A stretch of 41,916 nucleotides of DNA from a virus. Below the pieces are notes generated by a model that saw only the letters and a program-made list of their open reading frames with translations, was not told the DNA's origin and did not search any database. Made by a program: the position numbers and the translations under genes. Shown here piece after piece: positions 14,986 to 24,400 of this stretch; the first letter of the stretch is position 1; the number at the start of each line of letters is the position of its first letter. Location of the stretch: the IMG/VR virus record IMGVR_UViG_3300050175_000033, positions 1-41,916 of that record. The stretch is one strand, 5' to 3'.

Positions 14986-16430
14986 TGGTCAACACCGTCC
15001 CCAAGCCCCTGACGTTCGGCCTGCAGTCCAACCCGGGCGCTTGGGGCCACGACGGCGACAACCGGCTGATCAACGCCTACACGGAAGATATGGGCGACGA
15101 GGGCAAGATCCGGTTTCCGATCCGTGCGAGTCCCGGCCTGAAGGCTTTCGGGACGCCGCCGAATGCCCGCGGCTGTCGGGGCATGATCCCCGTCGGCGGC
15201 AGGCTCTACACGGTCATCGGGCAGGCCCTTTATGCGGTCGATCAGACGGGCACGTTCGGGCAGTCGATCGGCGGCGTTGCCGGCGAGTCCCTGGCGTTCA
15301 TGGCCGTCAATCAGCGGAAGCCGAACCCCGAGATCGCCATCGTCTCGGAAGGCAACCGCTATCTCGTCGACGCCGATCCGGTGAACCCGACGATAAGTAT
15401 TATCACGGACCCGGACCTTCCGCCGCCGAACTCGGTCATCTATCTGGACAGCTATTTTCTCTATGGCGGGCCGGATGGGTTCGTTTACGTCTCGGGCAGC
15501 AATGACGGGGCAAGCGTCGACCCGCTGGCGCGCTTCAATGCGGAGGGTAGCCCGGACAATCTGGTGGTGCTCGGCGTTCGATCCCGCGAGGCGTTTCTGT
15601 TCGGAGAGACCACAACGGAAGTCTGGGCTAACGACGGATCAAACAACCCGGCGCCCTTCTCGCGGTCCGTTGGCGAGTTCATCGAGCACGGCTGCCTTGC
15701 CCCCAATAGCGTCGTCAAGTTCATGGAAACCCTCGCCTTCGTGGACGATGAGGGCATCATCAGGCGGATCGACGGCTATACGCCCACGCGCATCTCGAGC
15801 CATGCCGTGGAACGGGCCATAGAAGACCTGACGGATACGGAAAGGGCGGGTATCACGGGGCTGGCCTATGTGGTCGCCGGCCATCGCTTCCTGCAGTTCT
15901 CGTCGGCCAAATGGACGTGGGAATTCAACGGCGCGACCGGGTTCTGGAACGAGCGGCAGAGCTACCAGTCCCCGCGCTTCCGCGGTGCTGTCTCGGCGGC
16001 GTTCGCCGGCAAGCAGCTGATCGGCGCCGTTGACACCGGGCAGATCCTGGAGAGTGACCGGCACACCAAGGACGAGGCGGGCCAACCCTTGATCTGGACG
16101 GTCCGGGCGCCGATCCAGCACTCCTATCCCTTCAAGCTCAAATTCGCCGCGTTCTACTGCGACCCGATCCCGGGCGTGGGGCTGAACGAGACCGATCCGG
16201 CCCTGAAAGACCCCAAGATCATGCTGCGCTATTCCGACGACGGGGCGAAGTCCTGGTCTAACACGCGCCAGCTGCCAATCGGCAAGATCGGGGAGCGCCC
16301 GAAACGGGTCAGGACGAACCGGCTCGGGCGGACGGGCGAGGACGGGCGCACATGGGAGCTGAGCTTTTCTGCGGCGGTCTGTCGCGGGCTCACCGGGGCG
16401 GGCGTCCACGTCGAGCAGCGACGTGCCTGA
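14985..16430 (+). CDS. P22 gp10-like packaged-DNA stabilisation / tail hub protein
   Basis: A protein of 481 residues (P22 gp10 is 472). NRLINAYTED, GLKAFGTPPNARGCRGMIPVGG, and repeated beta-propeller-like strands (FLFGETTTEVW, FVDDEGIIRRIDGY) are typical. The protein forms the hexameric hub between gp4 and the tail fibre and needle. It starts in the TAATG overlap with the small upstream gene. Confidence 0.88.
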   Translation: MVNTVPKPLTFGLQSNPGAWGHDGDNRLINAYTEDMGDEGKIRFPIRASPGLKAFGTPPNARGCRGMIPVGGRLYTVIGQALYAVDQTGTFGQSIGGVAGESLAFMAVNQRKPNPEIAIVSEGNRYLVDADPVNPTISIITDPDLPPPNSVIYLDSYFLYGGPDGFVYVSGSNDGASVDPLARFNAEGSPDNLVVLGVRSREAFLFGETTTEVWANDGSNNPAPFSRSVGEFIEHGCLAPNSVVKFMETLAFVDDEGIIRRIDGYTPTRISSHAVERAIEDLTDTERAGITGLAYVVAGHRFLQFSSAKWTWEFNGATGFWNERQSYQSPRFRGAVSAAFAGKQLIGAVDTGQILESDRHTKDEAGQPLIWTVRAPIQHSYPFKLKFAAFYCDPIPGVGLNETDPALKDPKIMLRYSDDGAKSWSNTRQLPIGKIGERPKRVRTNRLGRTGEDGRTWELSFSAAVCRGLTGAGVHVEQRRA

Positions 16431-17007
16431 AAACCCGTACAAGACGCCCATCGATCAGGCCCCCCTGGAGACTGACGGGAACCTGAAGCGGGTCTGGCGG
16501 CGGTTCCTGAGCGGCATCGAGACGCTTGCGGGCCGCGTCGCAGCTATCGAGGATCTTCTTCCCGGCATCGCGCCGGGACCGCCCTTGGCGCGCATCTATA
16601 TAAACGGTGCCGTACCAATAGGAGCGTTTCCCGCAGATACGTGGACGGTCATTCCGCTGGCGGGCGTCGTGTCGGGAAACACACCGGTCAATCTGTCCCT
16701 GGCAAGCAGCCGAATAACCTATTCGAACCCGGCACCGAACAACCTGCTTCTAACGGCATCGTCCTACTTCAGAGACTTGGTCGCTTCGCCGGTTCAGCTG
16801 GGGTTTCGGCGCAACGGCAATGATTCTACGATCGTGCCGCAAGACGTTTCGACGGCGAGAACGGAATTCGCGGCGTCGCTTCTCGGTGCATGCGACGTGA
16901 AAAATGAAGACTACATAGAATATGTCATCAAGTGCGGCGCCGCCCAAGTGAACCCGATATCAACCACGACGCTCTACGTGCAACATACAGGCTTCTCATC
17001 GGAGTAA
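16423..17007 (+). CDS. Putative tail needle or fibre with C-terminal jelly-roll-like domain
   Basis: A 194-residue protein with GTG 16423 overlapping the gp10-like stop by 8 bases. Residues 1-50 have a helical stretch (GNLKRVWRRFLSGIETLAGRVAAIEDLL). From residue 55 it is all beta-like, with LGFRRNGND, an acidic EDYIEYVIKCG strand and a final TTLYVQHTG strand, suggesting a C1q/TNF-like or related trimeric knob. In P22 and Sf6 this position holds gp26, the tail needle. It is much too short for a P22-like needle shaft, so the assignment is tentative. Confidence 0.5.
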   Translation: MPENPYKTPIDQAPLETDGNLKRVWRRFLSGIETLAGRVAAIEDLLPGIAPGPPLARIYINGAVPIGAFPADTWTVIPLAGVVSGNTPVNLSLASSRITYSNPAPNNLLLTASSYFRDLVASPVQLGFRRNGNDSTIVPQDVSTARTEFAASLLGACDVKNEDYIEYVIKCGAAQVNPISTTTLYVQHTGFSSE

Positions 17008-17011
17008 AGCC

Positions 17012-17950
17012 ATGCCCTTCAACTTCCTGCCCATCGCTTTGGGCGGCGCGAGCGCCCTCGGCGGTTTCCTGGCGAGCGAGGCGGCGGACGATGCGGCAAA
17101 CGACGCCGCCCGTATCCTGCAGGGCGCCGAGGGCGAGGCGACGCCCATCCTTCAGAACGCCCTCAGACGGGGCACGGAAGCCCGCGTGGCTGGCTTCGAT
17201 ACCGCCCGGGGCGATATCAGCACGGCTACGGGAGAGGCCGTGGACGAGAACCAGGCGGCGCTGGAGCGTTCCCTGGATTTCATCAACCCCGAGCTGGTGG
17301 CGGCCCGGGGCGCGCAAAACCTGCTGAACGATGCGCTCGGCGTCAACGGACCGGAAGCGCAGGCGGCCTTTTTCCAGAACTTCGAGGACGACCCGGGCTT
17401 CCAGGCCGAGCTGCAGGACCGCATCAACGCCATCGATCGCTCGGCGACGGCGAAAGGACAGTTGTTGTCGGGGCGCACTTTGAAAGCGGTTGGCGATGAG
17501 GGGCAGCGGTTCCGCCGCGGCGCCTTCACGGATCGGCTCAACCGGCTCCGTCAGCAGGCATCGGGGGCCGGCGGGCTCGCCACCACGGGGGCCGGGCTGA
17601 TCGAGACAACCGGCGGGCGCGTCTCCAATGCGCTTCTGAGCCGCGGCACGAACCTCGCCAATCTGGCGACGCGACGCGGCGAGGCACAGGCCAGCGGCAT
17701 CGAGGGTGTCGGACAGGTCGGCGCGACTTCCGCGTTGAACCGCGGCGATATCGCCGCCGAGAACCGGCTGACCCGGGGACGCAACCGCGTGCGGCTCATC
17801 AACACCCTGAGCGGGGCTGCTGGGACGGCTCTGAGCGGCTTGCCGAACGATCTTGGCCGCGGCGGCGGTGGCGGGGCGCCGGGCGTGCCATCCGCCGCTT
17901 CGTTCCCCGGCCGGCGCTTCCCGGGTGAGCGCTTGAGGGGAAGGGTCTAG
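17012..17950 (+). CDS. Ejection (pilot) protein, gp7-position
   Basis: A protein of 312 residues. N-terminal hydrophobic Gly/Ala-rich segment (about 4-23) is followed by long Ala/Arg helices. The motif FEDDPGFQAEL...INAIDRSATAKGQLLSGRTLKAVGD is a recognised mark of phage DNA-ejection or internal virion proteins. It ends in a Gly-rich basic tail. By analogy with P22 gp7 it is packaged in the head and enters the host envelope with the DNA. Confidence 0.75.
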   Translation: MPFNFLPIALGGASALGGFLASEAADDAANDAARILQGAEGEATPILQNALRRGTEARVAGFDTARGDISTATGEAVDENQAALERSLDFINPELVAARGAQNLLNDALGVNGPEAQAAFFQNFEDDPGFQAELQDRINAIDRSATAKGQLLSGRTLKAVGDEGQRFRRGAFTDRLNRLRQQASGAGGLATTGAGLIETTGGRVSNALLSRGTNLANLATRRGEAQASGIEGVGQVGATSALNRGDIAAENRLTRGRNRVRLINTLSGAAGTALSGLPNDLGRGGGGGAPGVPSAASFPGRRFPGERLRGRV

Positions 17951-17952
17951 CC

Positions 17953-19233
17953 ATGGTCAACGCGCTCCGGCGACGCACGAACATCAACCTCGATGTCGGC
18001 GGCGGTGCCGGCGGCGGCTTCGACCCGAACGCCGCGGCCAAGGGCTTCCGCGCCGGCCAGCAGATCGCGCAGCAACAGGCCAATCTCGACAAGGCGGATC
18101 TCGACAACGAGGAACGGGAGCTGAAAACCATCGGCGCCGCCATCCTGCCGATAGACCCGAACGCGCCGGATGCGGCGGCACAATTGCAGGCCGCGATGGA
18201 AGGGCTTGAGCGGCGGCGTGGCGTGGCCCCCGGCACATTCTCGGGCCGTGTCACCGTGGCGGATATCCCGACCATCAAGGCCGAGCTGGAGGGCGCCGGG
18301 AATATCCTGGTTGCCGAGCGAAAGCGGCGGCAGGAAACGGCCCGCGGCGGCCTGACGACGGCACAGTCGGGACGGCGGAATGCTCTGCTCCGCGGTGGTG
18401 CCAGCCCGCAACAGGCCGATCTGATCGTCGGCGGCGTGAAGGCTGAGGAAATGCCGTTTTTCCAGTCTGGTGGCGCGCAACAGGCGCAAGCCACGACGCC
18501 GGTCTCGACGGGACAGCCACAACAGCCGATCGAAGATCCCCGCACGGCGCGAATCCGGCGGGAGACTCGCGCCCGGGAGCAGGAAAAGGCCCGGGTCAAG
18601 CGTCCGAAGGTCTTTCGGGCGGCCCGCGGCGCGCTGCAGAACTTCCAGTCCGGCGGGGATGTTCTGGAAACCGAGATCGAGCGCGCCAAGGACATCATCA
18701 CGCGCAACCAGACGACAATTCTGGGCATTCCGATCAACACGGCGGCAGGTTTCGGCGCTCTCTTGCGGGCCTTGCCGGAATCCGACGCCAAGGCCCTGCA
18801 ATCGGCGTTTCGCACCATCCGCGCCCGTATCGGGTTCGACGAGTTGCAGAAGCTCCGGCAGGCGTCCCCGACCGGCGGCGCCCTTGGCCAGGTCTCCGAC
18901 CGCGAAAACAGTCTCCTGCAGGCCCTTCAGGGCGATCTCGATCAGGCTCAAAGGCCGGAAGACCTGATTTCCGTGCTCGATCGTATCCAGACAACCCGCG
19001 GCGAGGCCCTAACAAGGCTTCAAGACGCTTTCGATCAGGATTTCGCCGAGGAATTGGGCGGACAACCAGCACCGCAACCGACGCCGGCCCAAGGCGATGG
19101 CCAGCAGGCAACGAACATCGGGCCGGCGAACTTCGCGACAGTCGAGGAGGCCACCGCTGCGGTGCAACAGGGCACCATCAAATCCGGCGATACGGTCATC
19201 ATCGGCGGTCGCCGCGCGGTGGTGGGACAATAG
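17953..19233 (+). CDS. Internal virion / ejection protein, gp20-position
   Basis: A 426-residue protein starting 2 bases after the previous gene. It has a Gly-rich N-terminus, then a long Gln/Ala/Glu/Arg-rich helical body (FRAGQQIAQQQANLDKADLDNEEREL) and a Pro/Gln-rich C-terminus. It is the second of three consecutive genes in the place of P22 genes 7-20-16. Sequence is too biased to assign by motif alone; the call rests on order, composition and length. Confidence 0.6.
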   Translation: MVNALRRRTNINLDVGGGAGGGFDPNAAAKGFRAGQQIAQQQANLDKADLDNEERELKTIGAAILPIDPNAPDAAAQLQAAMEGLERRRGVAPGTFSGRVTVADIPTIKAELEGAGNILVAERKRRQETARGGLTTAQSGRRNALLRGGASPQQADLIVGGVKAEEMPFFQSGGAQQAQATTPVSTGQPQQPIEDPRTARIRRETRAREQEKARVKRPKVFRAARGALQNFQSGGDVLETEIERAKDIITRNQTTILGIPINTAAGFGALLRALPESDAKALQSAFRTIRARIGFDELQKLRQASPTGGALGQVSDRENSLLQALQGDLDQAQRPEDLISVLDRIQTTRGEALTRLQDAFDQDFAEELGGQPAPQPTPAQGDGQQATNIGPANFATVEEATAAVQQGTIKSGDTVIIGGRRAVVGQ

Positions 19234-19236
19234 GTC

Positions 19237-20889
19237 ATGGTCAACTTCCGTTTCCTCGACGAAGAGCCGGCCGCAGGGGCGCCACAGACGGCTGCCGAGC
19301 CGCGTTTCATCTTCGAGGATGAACAGGCCACCGAAGTCGTTCCCTCCACACCTACACAGCCCCCCGCCGTCGTGGAGCAGCAAACAACGGCGGGGGTGGA
19401 GGATACGCCGAGCGGCCCCGTCGTGGCTGAGGAACAGTCCGCTTTCGGCATGGATTTGCCCGGCGGCGGCGTGCAGGCGACGCCCGAGCAAGCCGGCGGC
19501 CTGCCGCTGACGACATCGGAGACAGGCGGGCTCGTTCGTGAATTTGGCGGGGGGCTCACTTTCGAGTTCAGTGACGAGGGCGAGGCATTCGCCCGGTCGG
19601 CTTTCGACGACCGTGAGACGGGAGAAATTCTCGATGACATCCGCGCACAGCGGCGCCTGTTCCGGGAACAGAACCCGAAACTGTCCACGGCGGCCAACAT
19701 TGCCGGTGGCGTTGCGGCGATCGCTCTCCCGGCAGGCGCCGCAGCCCGGGCGGCTACGGGGCTGGGCAAGGCCATACGCGGGGCCGGCGTAGGGGCGGCG
19801 TCCGGCGGCCTGACAGGTGCGGGCGCAGCCGAGGGCGGGCTCGAGGAACGAGCGGAAGGCGCGGCGCGTGGTGCCGGCACGGGCGCCGTCGTCGGCGCGG
19901 CGCTTCCCGGTGTTGCCAAGGTGGCGGGCGGATTTCGGAAGCTGTTCAAGGCGGCCGGCGAACGGGCACAGACGCTCGAGCAATTGCAGAACCTTGCCTC
20001 GGCAGCCTACCGGCGTGCCGAGCAGAGTGGCCTTCTTCTGAAGCCGGACGCGTTCCGCGGCTTCATCAACAATATCGGCCCGAAAGCCATCAAGGAACTG
20101 GACCCCGAACTGACGCCCAAGGCGTGGCGGTTCATGAAACGCTGGGAGGATCTGGCAGACAGCCAGGTCGGCATCAGCAGCCTCATGACGGAGCGTCAAT
20201 TGCTCGGCCAGATCATCCGGGAGCTGCCGGTCAAGGCGAAGACGGAACGCCGCGCGCTCGTGAAGCTCCGGCAATCGCTCGACGGGTTCATGGAAAACCT
20301 GGGGCGGAACACCGTCGCGCGCGGCGATCCGAAAGTGGCTCAGGAAGCCCTGAAAACGGGCAATGATCTTTACCGCAGGTTCGCGCGCGGCGAGGTCATC
20401 GACCGCATCGTGCGGCTCTCTCGCGAGAATGCCAAGCAAGGCGGCGTGGACCGGGAGATGCGCAGGCGGTTCAAGGCGCTGATCAGAAACGAGAAAGAGT
20501 TCCGTCTATTCAACAAGGCGGAACAGAAGGCCATCCGCAGGGCGTCGCGCCTCGGCGTATTGACGGGGCCTCTGGCCGTCATCGGCACGGCGGCGCCGCG
20601 CGGGTTTTTCTCCGGCATCGGACAGGGCGCGACCATCGTCGCTTCCGGCCAGCCGCTCCTGCTGGCCATACCGGCGGCCGGCGAAGCGGCACGGCAGGCG
20701 GTGAACGTCGCGGCGCGGGGGCGGGCTCAGCGGGCATTCGAGACGGCAACCCGGACGGCGCGACCTTCCGTCACGCAACCGGAACAGGCGGCCGTCAATG
20801 CCCTGCTTCTCGGTCAGATCCCGGAAGCAACAGCTCAGGGCCGTCTGGGACCGAAGAATGCCTTGACGCGCGGTCAAGCTCGTCCCTGA
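19237..20889 (+). CDS. Internal virion / ejection protein, gp16-position
   Basis: A protein of 550 residues. The first about 150 are acidic and probably disordered. A Gly/Ala-rich hydrophobic region (about 150-235, including IAGGVAAIALPAGAAARAA) could insert in or cross a membrane. A helical basic domain (about 245-430) follows, with DLYRRFARGEVIDRIVRL and KAEQKAIRRASRLG, a motif pair I associate with phage ejection proteins. A second hydrophobic segment lies at about 445-490. The last 95 bases overlap the convergent moron gene. Confidence 0.65.
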   Translation: MVNFRFLDEEPAAGAPQTAAEPRFIFEDEQATEVVPSTPTQPPAVVEQQTTAGVEDTPSGPVVAEEQSAFGMDLPGGGVQATPEQAGGLPLTTSETGGLVREFGGGLTFEFSDEGEAFARSAFDDRETGEILDDIRAQRRLFREQNPKLSTAANIAGGVAAIALPAGAAARAATGLGKAIRGAGVGAASGGLTGAGAAEGGLEERAEGAARGAGTGAVVGAALPGVAKVAGGFRKLFKAAGERAQTLEQLQNLASAAYRRAEQSGLLLKPDAFRGFINNIGPKAIKELDPELTPKAWRFMKRWEDLADSQVGISSLMTERQLLGQIIRELPVKAKTERRALVKLRQSLDGFMENLGRNTVARGDPKVAQEALKTGNDLYRRFARGEVIDRIVRLSRENAKQGGVDREMRRRFKALIRNEKEFRLFNKAEQKAIRRASRLGVLTGPLAVIGTAAPRGFFSGIGQGATIVASGQPLLLAIPAAGEAARQAVNVAARGRAQRAFETATRTARPSVTQPEQAAVNALLLGQIPEATAQGRLGPKNALTRGQARP

Positions 20890-21070
20890 GCCGGTTTCGC
20901 TCCTTGACGATGTCCTCGATCTTGCCGAGCGCCATGCACAGGATCACGAACGGCAGGGCGTACCACAGGTTGTCCAGGCCGGACAACTCCGGCCATGTGA
21001 TGACCATGACCGCCGCCAGGATGAGGACCGGCCACCAGAAAAAGCCGGTTTCGACAAGCCGCCTGATCAT
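20795..21070 (-). CDS. Moron membrane protein with two transmembrane helices
   Basis: A 91-residue protein from ATG (21068-21070), overlapping the upstream gene's stop (TGATG coupling); a TTG start at 21094 is less likely. Two hydrophobic helices (about 8-26 and 33-50) are followed by a charged helix (KIEDIVKERNRLRDELDR) and a polar tail. It is encoded opposite to all surrounding late genes. Possible roles are an envelope protein expressed in lysogens (for instance superinfection exclusion) or a holin-like protein; neither is proven. Confidence 0.65.
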   Translation of the reverse strand: MIRRLVETGFFWWPVLILAAVMVITWPELSGLDNLWYALPFVILCMALGKIEDIVKERNRLRDELDRASRHSSVPDGPELLLPGSDREAGH

Positions 21071-21465
21071 CAGAAGCCCCGCGCTCTCATGCAACTGTCA
21101 TAGGTGGCTCGCATGAGCGTATCACGTTGCCTGACGGCCCTGTCCCGAAGCAGATCGGACCGGGCGGCCGAATAGGAGTTCTGCACGATGGCCGGGTCGA
21201 AATAGCCGACATCGAACGAACGGCGGCGCCATCGCCTGTGTCCCGCACGCCTCCGATGATAGCGGGGGCGATGATAGCGATTGGCATGGCCATAAGACGG
21301 GATGCGATTGGGTTTGAAGTCAGGCAAGGGCTGCGTCACCGAAACCTGTTGCATCTGGACGAGGCAGGCATTTTGCGCTGCAGCAAAGGCCCGATCGGGC
21401 TTGGCGGGGGCCGCGGTGGCGCCGAAGATCAGGGCCACAGCAGCGAAACTTAGAATGCGGATCAT
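21070..21465 (-). CDS. Moron secreted or periplasmic protein with Sec signal peptide
   Basis: A 131-residue protein opening MIRILSFAAVALIFGATAAPAKP, a standard Sec signal with likely cleavage after APA (about residue 21). The mature part has two Cys (about 34 and 125) that could pair in the periplasm, a His/Arg-rich middle (RYHRPRYHRRRAGHRRWRRR) and a helical C-terminus. No family is recognised. It is the first gene of a two-gene leftward unit with its own promoter. Confidence 0.7.
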   Translation of the reverse strand: MIRILSFAAVALIFGATAAPAKPDRAFAAAQNACLVQMQQVSVTQPLPDFKPNRIPSYGHANRYHRPRYHRRRAGHRRWRRRSFDVGYFDPAIVQNSYSAARSDLLRDRAVRQRDTLMRATYDSCMRARGF

Positions 21466-21471
21466 GACGGG

Positions 21472-21480
21472 ATTATAACA
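21472..21480 (-). promoter_or_regulatory. Extended -10 promoter (TGTTATAAT) for the leftward moron
   Basis: On the minus strand TGTTATAAT reads TG-n-TATAAT, a perfect extended -10. A -35-like TTGAAG exists at 21498-21503, but the 20-base spacing is long. Only 6 bases separate the -10 from the ATG, so transcription should start at or next to the A of the start codon, giving a leaderless mRNA. No ribosome-binding site is present. Confidence 0.6.
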
Positions 21481-24400
21481 ATGCGATCTTTCCGCGTCTT
21501 CAAAATTTTCTTGCTGACGTTCCTGCTGGCTTTGGGGCCGGCATGGGCGGCGGATATCTATTGGGATGGTTCGCAGCAATTCTTCGACAGCCGCGGGCGG
21601 CCCCTGTCCGGCGGTACGATCGAGACGTTTGACGCCCAGACCACGACGCAGCGTACCACCTACCAGAATTCCGGCGAGACCGTTCCGCACACGAACCCGA
21701 TCACGCTCGGCTCCGATGGCCGCATTCCGGCATCGGTATTCGTCAAGCAGGGCAACTGGAAATACATCCTGCGGGATTCCGGCGGCTCGACGATCCGCAC
21801 CGTCGACGACATTCCCGGGGCATCTGTCCAGCAGCAAGTCACCTTTGCCCGCCGCATCTGCGACACGCTGTCGAAAACGTCGCTCTACTCCGCCACTCTG
21901 GACGATCTTGGCAAGTGCATCGAGGCCAACGCCACGGGCGGCGCCTTCTCCGTCAGCCTGCCGAGCGCCATCGATGCCGGCAACGGCGCCATGCTCACGG
22001 TGCGCAAGTCCGACAGCGGCTCGAATATCGTCACCGTCACGACCGTCGGCGGGCAGACCATTGGCGGCACGGGCTCGAGCGTGCAACTGGCGACACAAGG
22101 CAGCCTGATCGAGGTCGTCAGCGACGGCGCCAACTGGCAGCCGAACAACTCGACGGCAATTCAGGCCGGCTCGATCGGCATCGGCGAGCTGGACCCCGGC
22201 CTTGCCGGTCTCATTCCCAAGGTCGGAACGCCGATCCTGTGGCTGAACGACGCCTGTCCGGCAGGTTACCTTCCGGCGGACGGCAGCGCACAGGCCAAGT
22301 CCGGCTTCCAGGATCTCTATAACCTGTGGTCAGCCAACGGCACGCGCACGTCGCTCTATGGCGAGAGCGGCGACAACTTCAACATGCCGGACAGCCGGGG
22401 CTATTTCATCCGGCAGGTAGATGGTGGGTCTGGGCGCGACCCGGAGGTTTTGACACGAACGGCGCGCCCTGATGCGGCGCCGGTTACTGCAAATTCCGTT
22501 GGCACGACTCAAGCGGATGCTTTCAAGAAGACGACGGCCAGCCTGATCAACAGATCGCCGCCCGGGATAGCCGGCACCCTCACAACATTCATCATCGGAT
22601 CATCCGGCGGTAGCCTCGATGTCACGGCGGGAGGCACGAATAGCGGCGGCGCCGCGGATATTGAAGTTGATGGCGGGTCCGATAACGAGACGCGGCCCAA
22701 GAACTTCAACTATCTGGTCTGCATCCTGGCGAGTCCGCAGGCCGTCGTCGGCACGCCGGTTGTCACCAACACCATTCTGAGCGGTCCGGGCGTTCCTATC
22801 TCCACCACAGGCCAGAACGGCGATTTCTGGATCTCGACGAGCGATTGGGAAATCTACCTAAAGACCGGCGGGGCCTGGGTCCGGCAGACCAATATCGTCG
22901 GCATTGCCCAGCTCGACTATCGCTTCGATGCCGCCACGGCGGAAGCCGAGCCGAACAGCATCCGCCTCAACAACACGACGTCGGCGAACATCACCGAGGT
23001 CTACATCCGCGACACGGGCGCGGCAGGACAGGCTTACGCGGCCTATATCGCGACCTGGGGCAATTCGACCACCACTCAGAACCGCGGCCAGATCAAGGTC
23101 ACGCGGCGGGGCTTCGATGATCGATACGTTCTCCTGCGCATCACGGCCGCGGTCGACACGGCGCCGACGAACTATACCAAGCTCACGGTCGAGCACGTTT
23201 CTTCGTCGGATGCCAGCGTCACCAACATTCTGGCGGAAGCCGACAAGACCCAGGTCGCCTTCTCCCGCACGGGCGACGCGGGCAACGCGCCGGGCCTGAA
23301 TTATTCGTTCTCGACGACCACGACCGATCCCGTGGGCTCCCGGCCCGGCGCGGGTGTTTCGCGGCTGAACAACACGGACGCCAGCAGCGCTAACCAAGCC
23401 TTCATCGATAATGTCGATGCCTTCGGAAACGATGTCCGGCCCATCATGCTCGAATGGGATCAGTCGACCACGTTAAACAACCGTGGCCAGCTTCTCGTTC
23501 AGCAGACGAACGACCCCGATACCTTTGCGGTCTACAACATCACGGGCGCCAACGACACCAGCGAAACCCTGTATATGAAGGTGACGCTGACCCATGTCGA
23601 CAGCAAGTTTCCGGGCGCCACTACGACGTTCCCGAACAATGCGCCTCTTACCTGGGCCTTTTTCCGCACGGGAGATGCCGGCGGGCCGGGCGCCGACGGT
23701 GCCCCCGGCACGGACCCCGGCACGCTGCTTCTGTTCAATGCCGTCGCGGGCGTGAGCGATCCCGGATCGGGGCGCGTCAAGTTCAACAATGCCGCGATCG
23801 CCAGCGTCACGCGGCTCAGCGTTTCCAAGGAGAACGGGATAAGCCCAACGCCCGCGAACATCGGGGCATGGGTATTATCCTGGGACGACGTCACGAATGC
23901 GGGTTCGAGGGGCATCATTCACATTGCGGATCGAAATGCCCCGGATGTCAATTTTGCGATCTTCGATGTCACGGCGGCCAGCAGCGACAACACCGGCACC
24001 CCGGGCTGGGTCGAAGTCGTGGTCACGCATCGCTCAAGCGCGGGTTCGTTCTCCGCGGCCACACCCTTGAGCGTGCAGTTCGTACCGGCGGGTTCCGACG
24101 GCGCGGGCGTCCCGAATGCCTTCGCGACCGTCATCTCGCAGACCGGCGGTTCCGCTTCCGGCAATACCATCACGGCGACGGGTTCCGATACTCTGCGGGT
24201 CAATGCCCTGAACGGTGTCAAGGCAACGGGCGTCGGCGCAAATAACCGCGTCGATCTCGAGCTGAACTTCGATGCACTGACGGGGGTAGCCATTACCGCG
24301 ACGGACGTCCTCGCCTTCCGGGATACGTCCGACAACCACCGCAAGGTCAACGCCAACAAGATCGCGATCGGCAAGCACACGATCTGGATACCCGGCGGGG

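Noticed and set aside
21471-21480. Rightward promoter for the tail fibre gene (TATAAC)
   Set aside because: It would lie too close to the ATG and the minus-strand reading is a far better extended -10.
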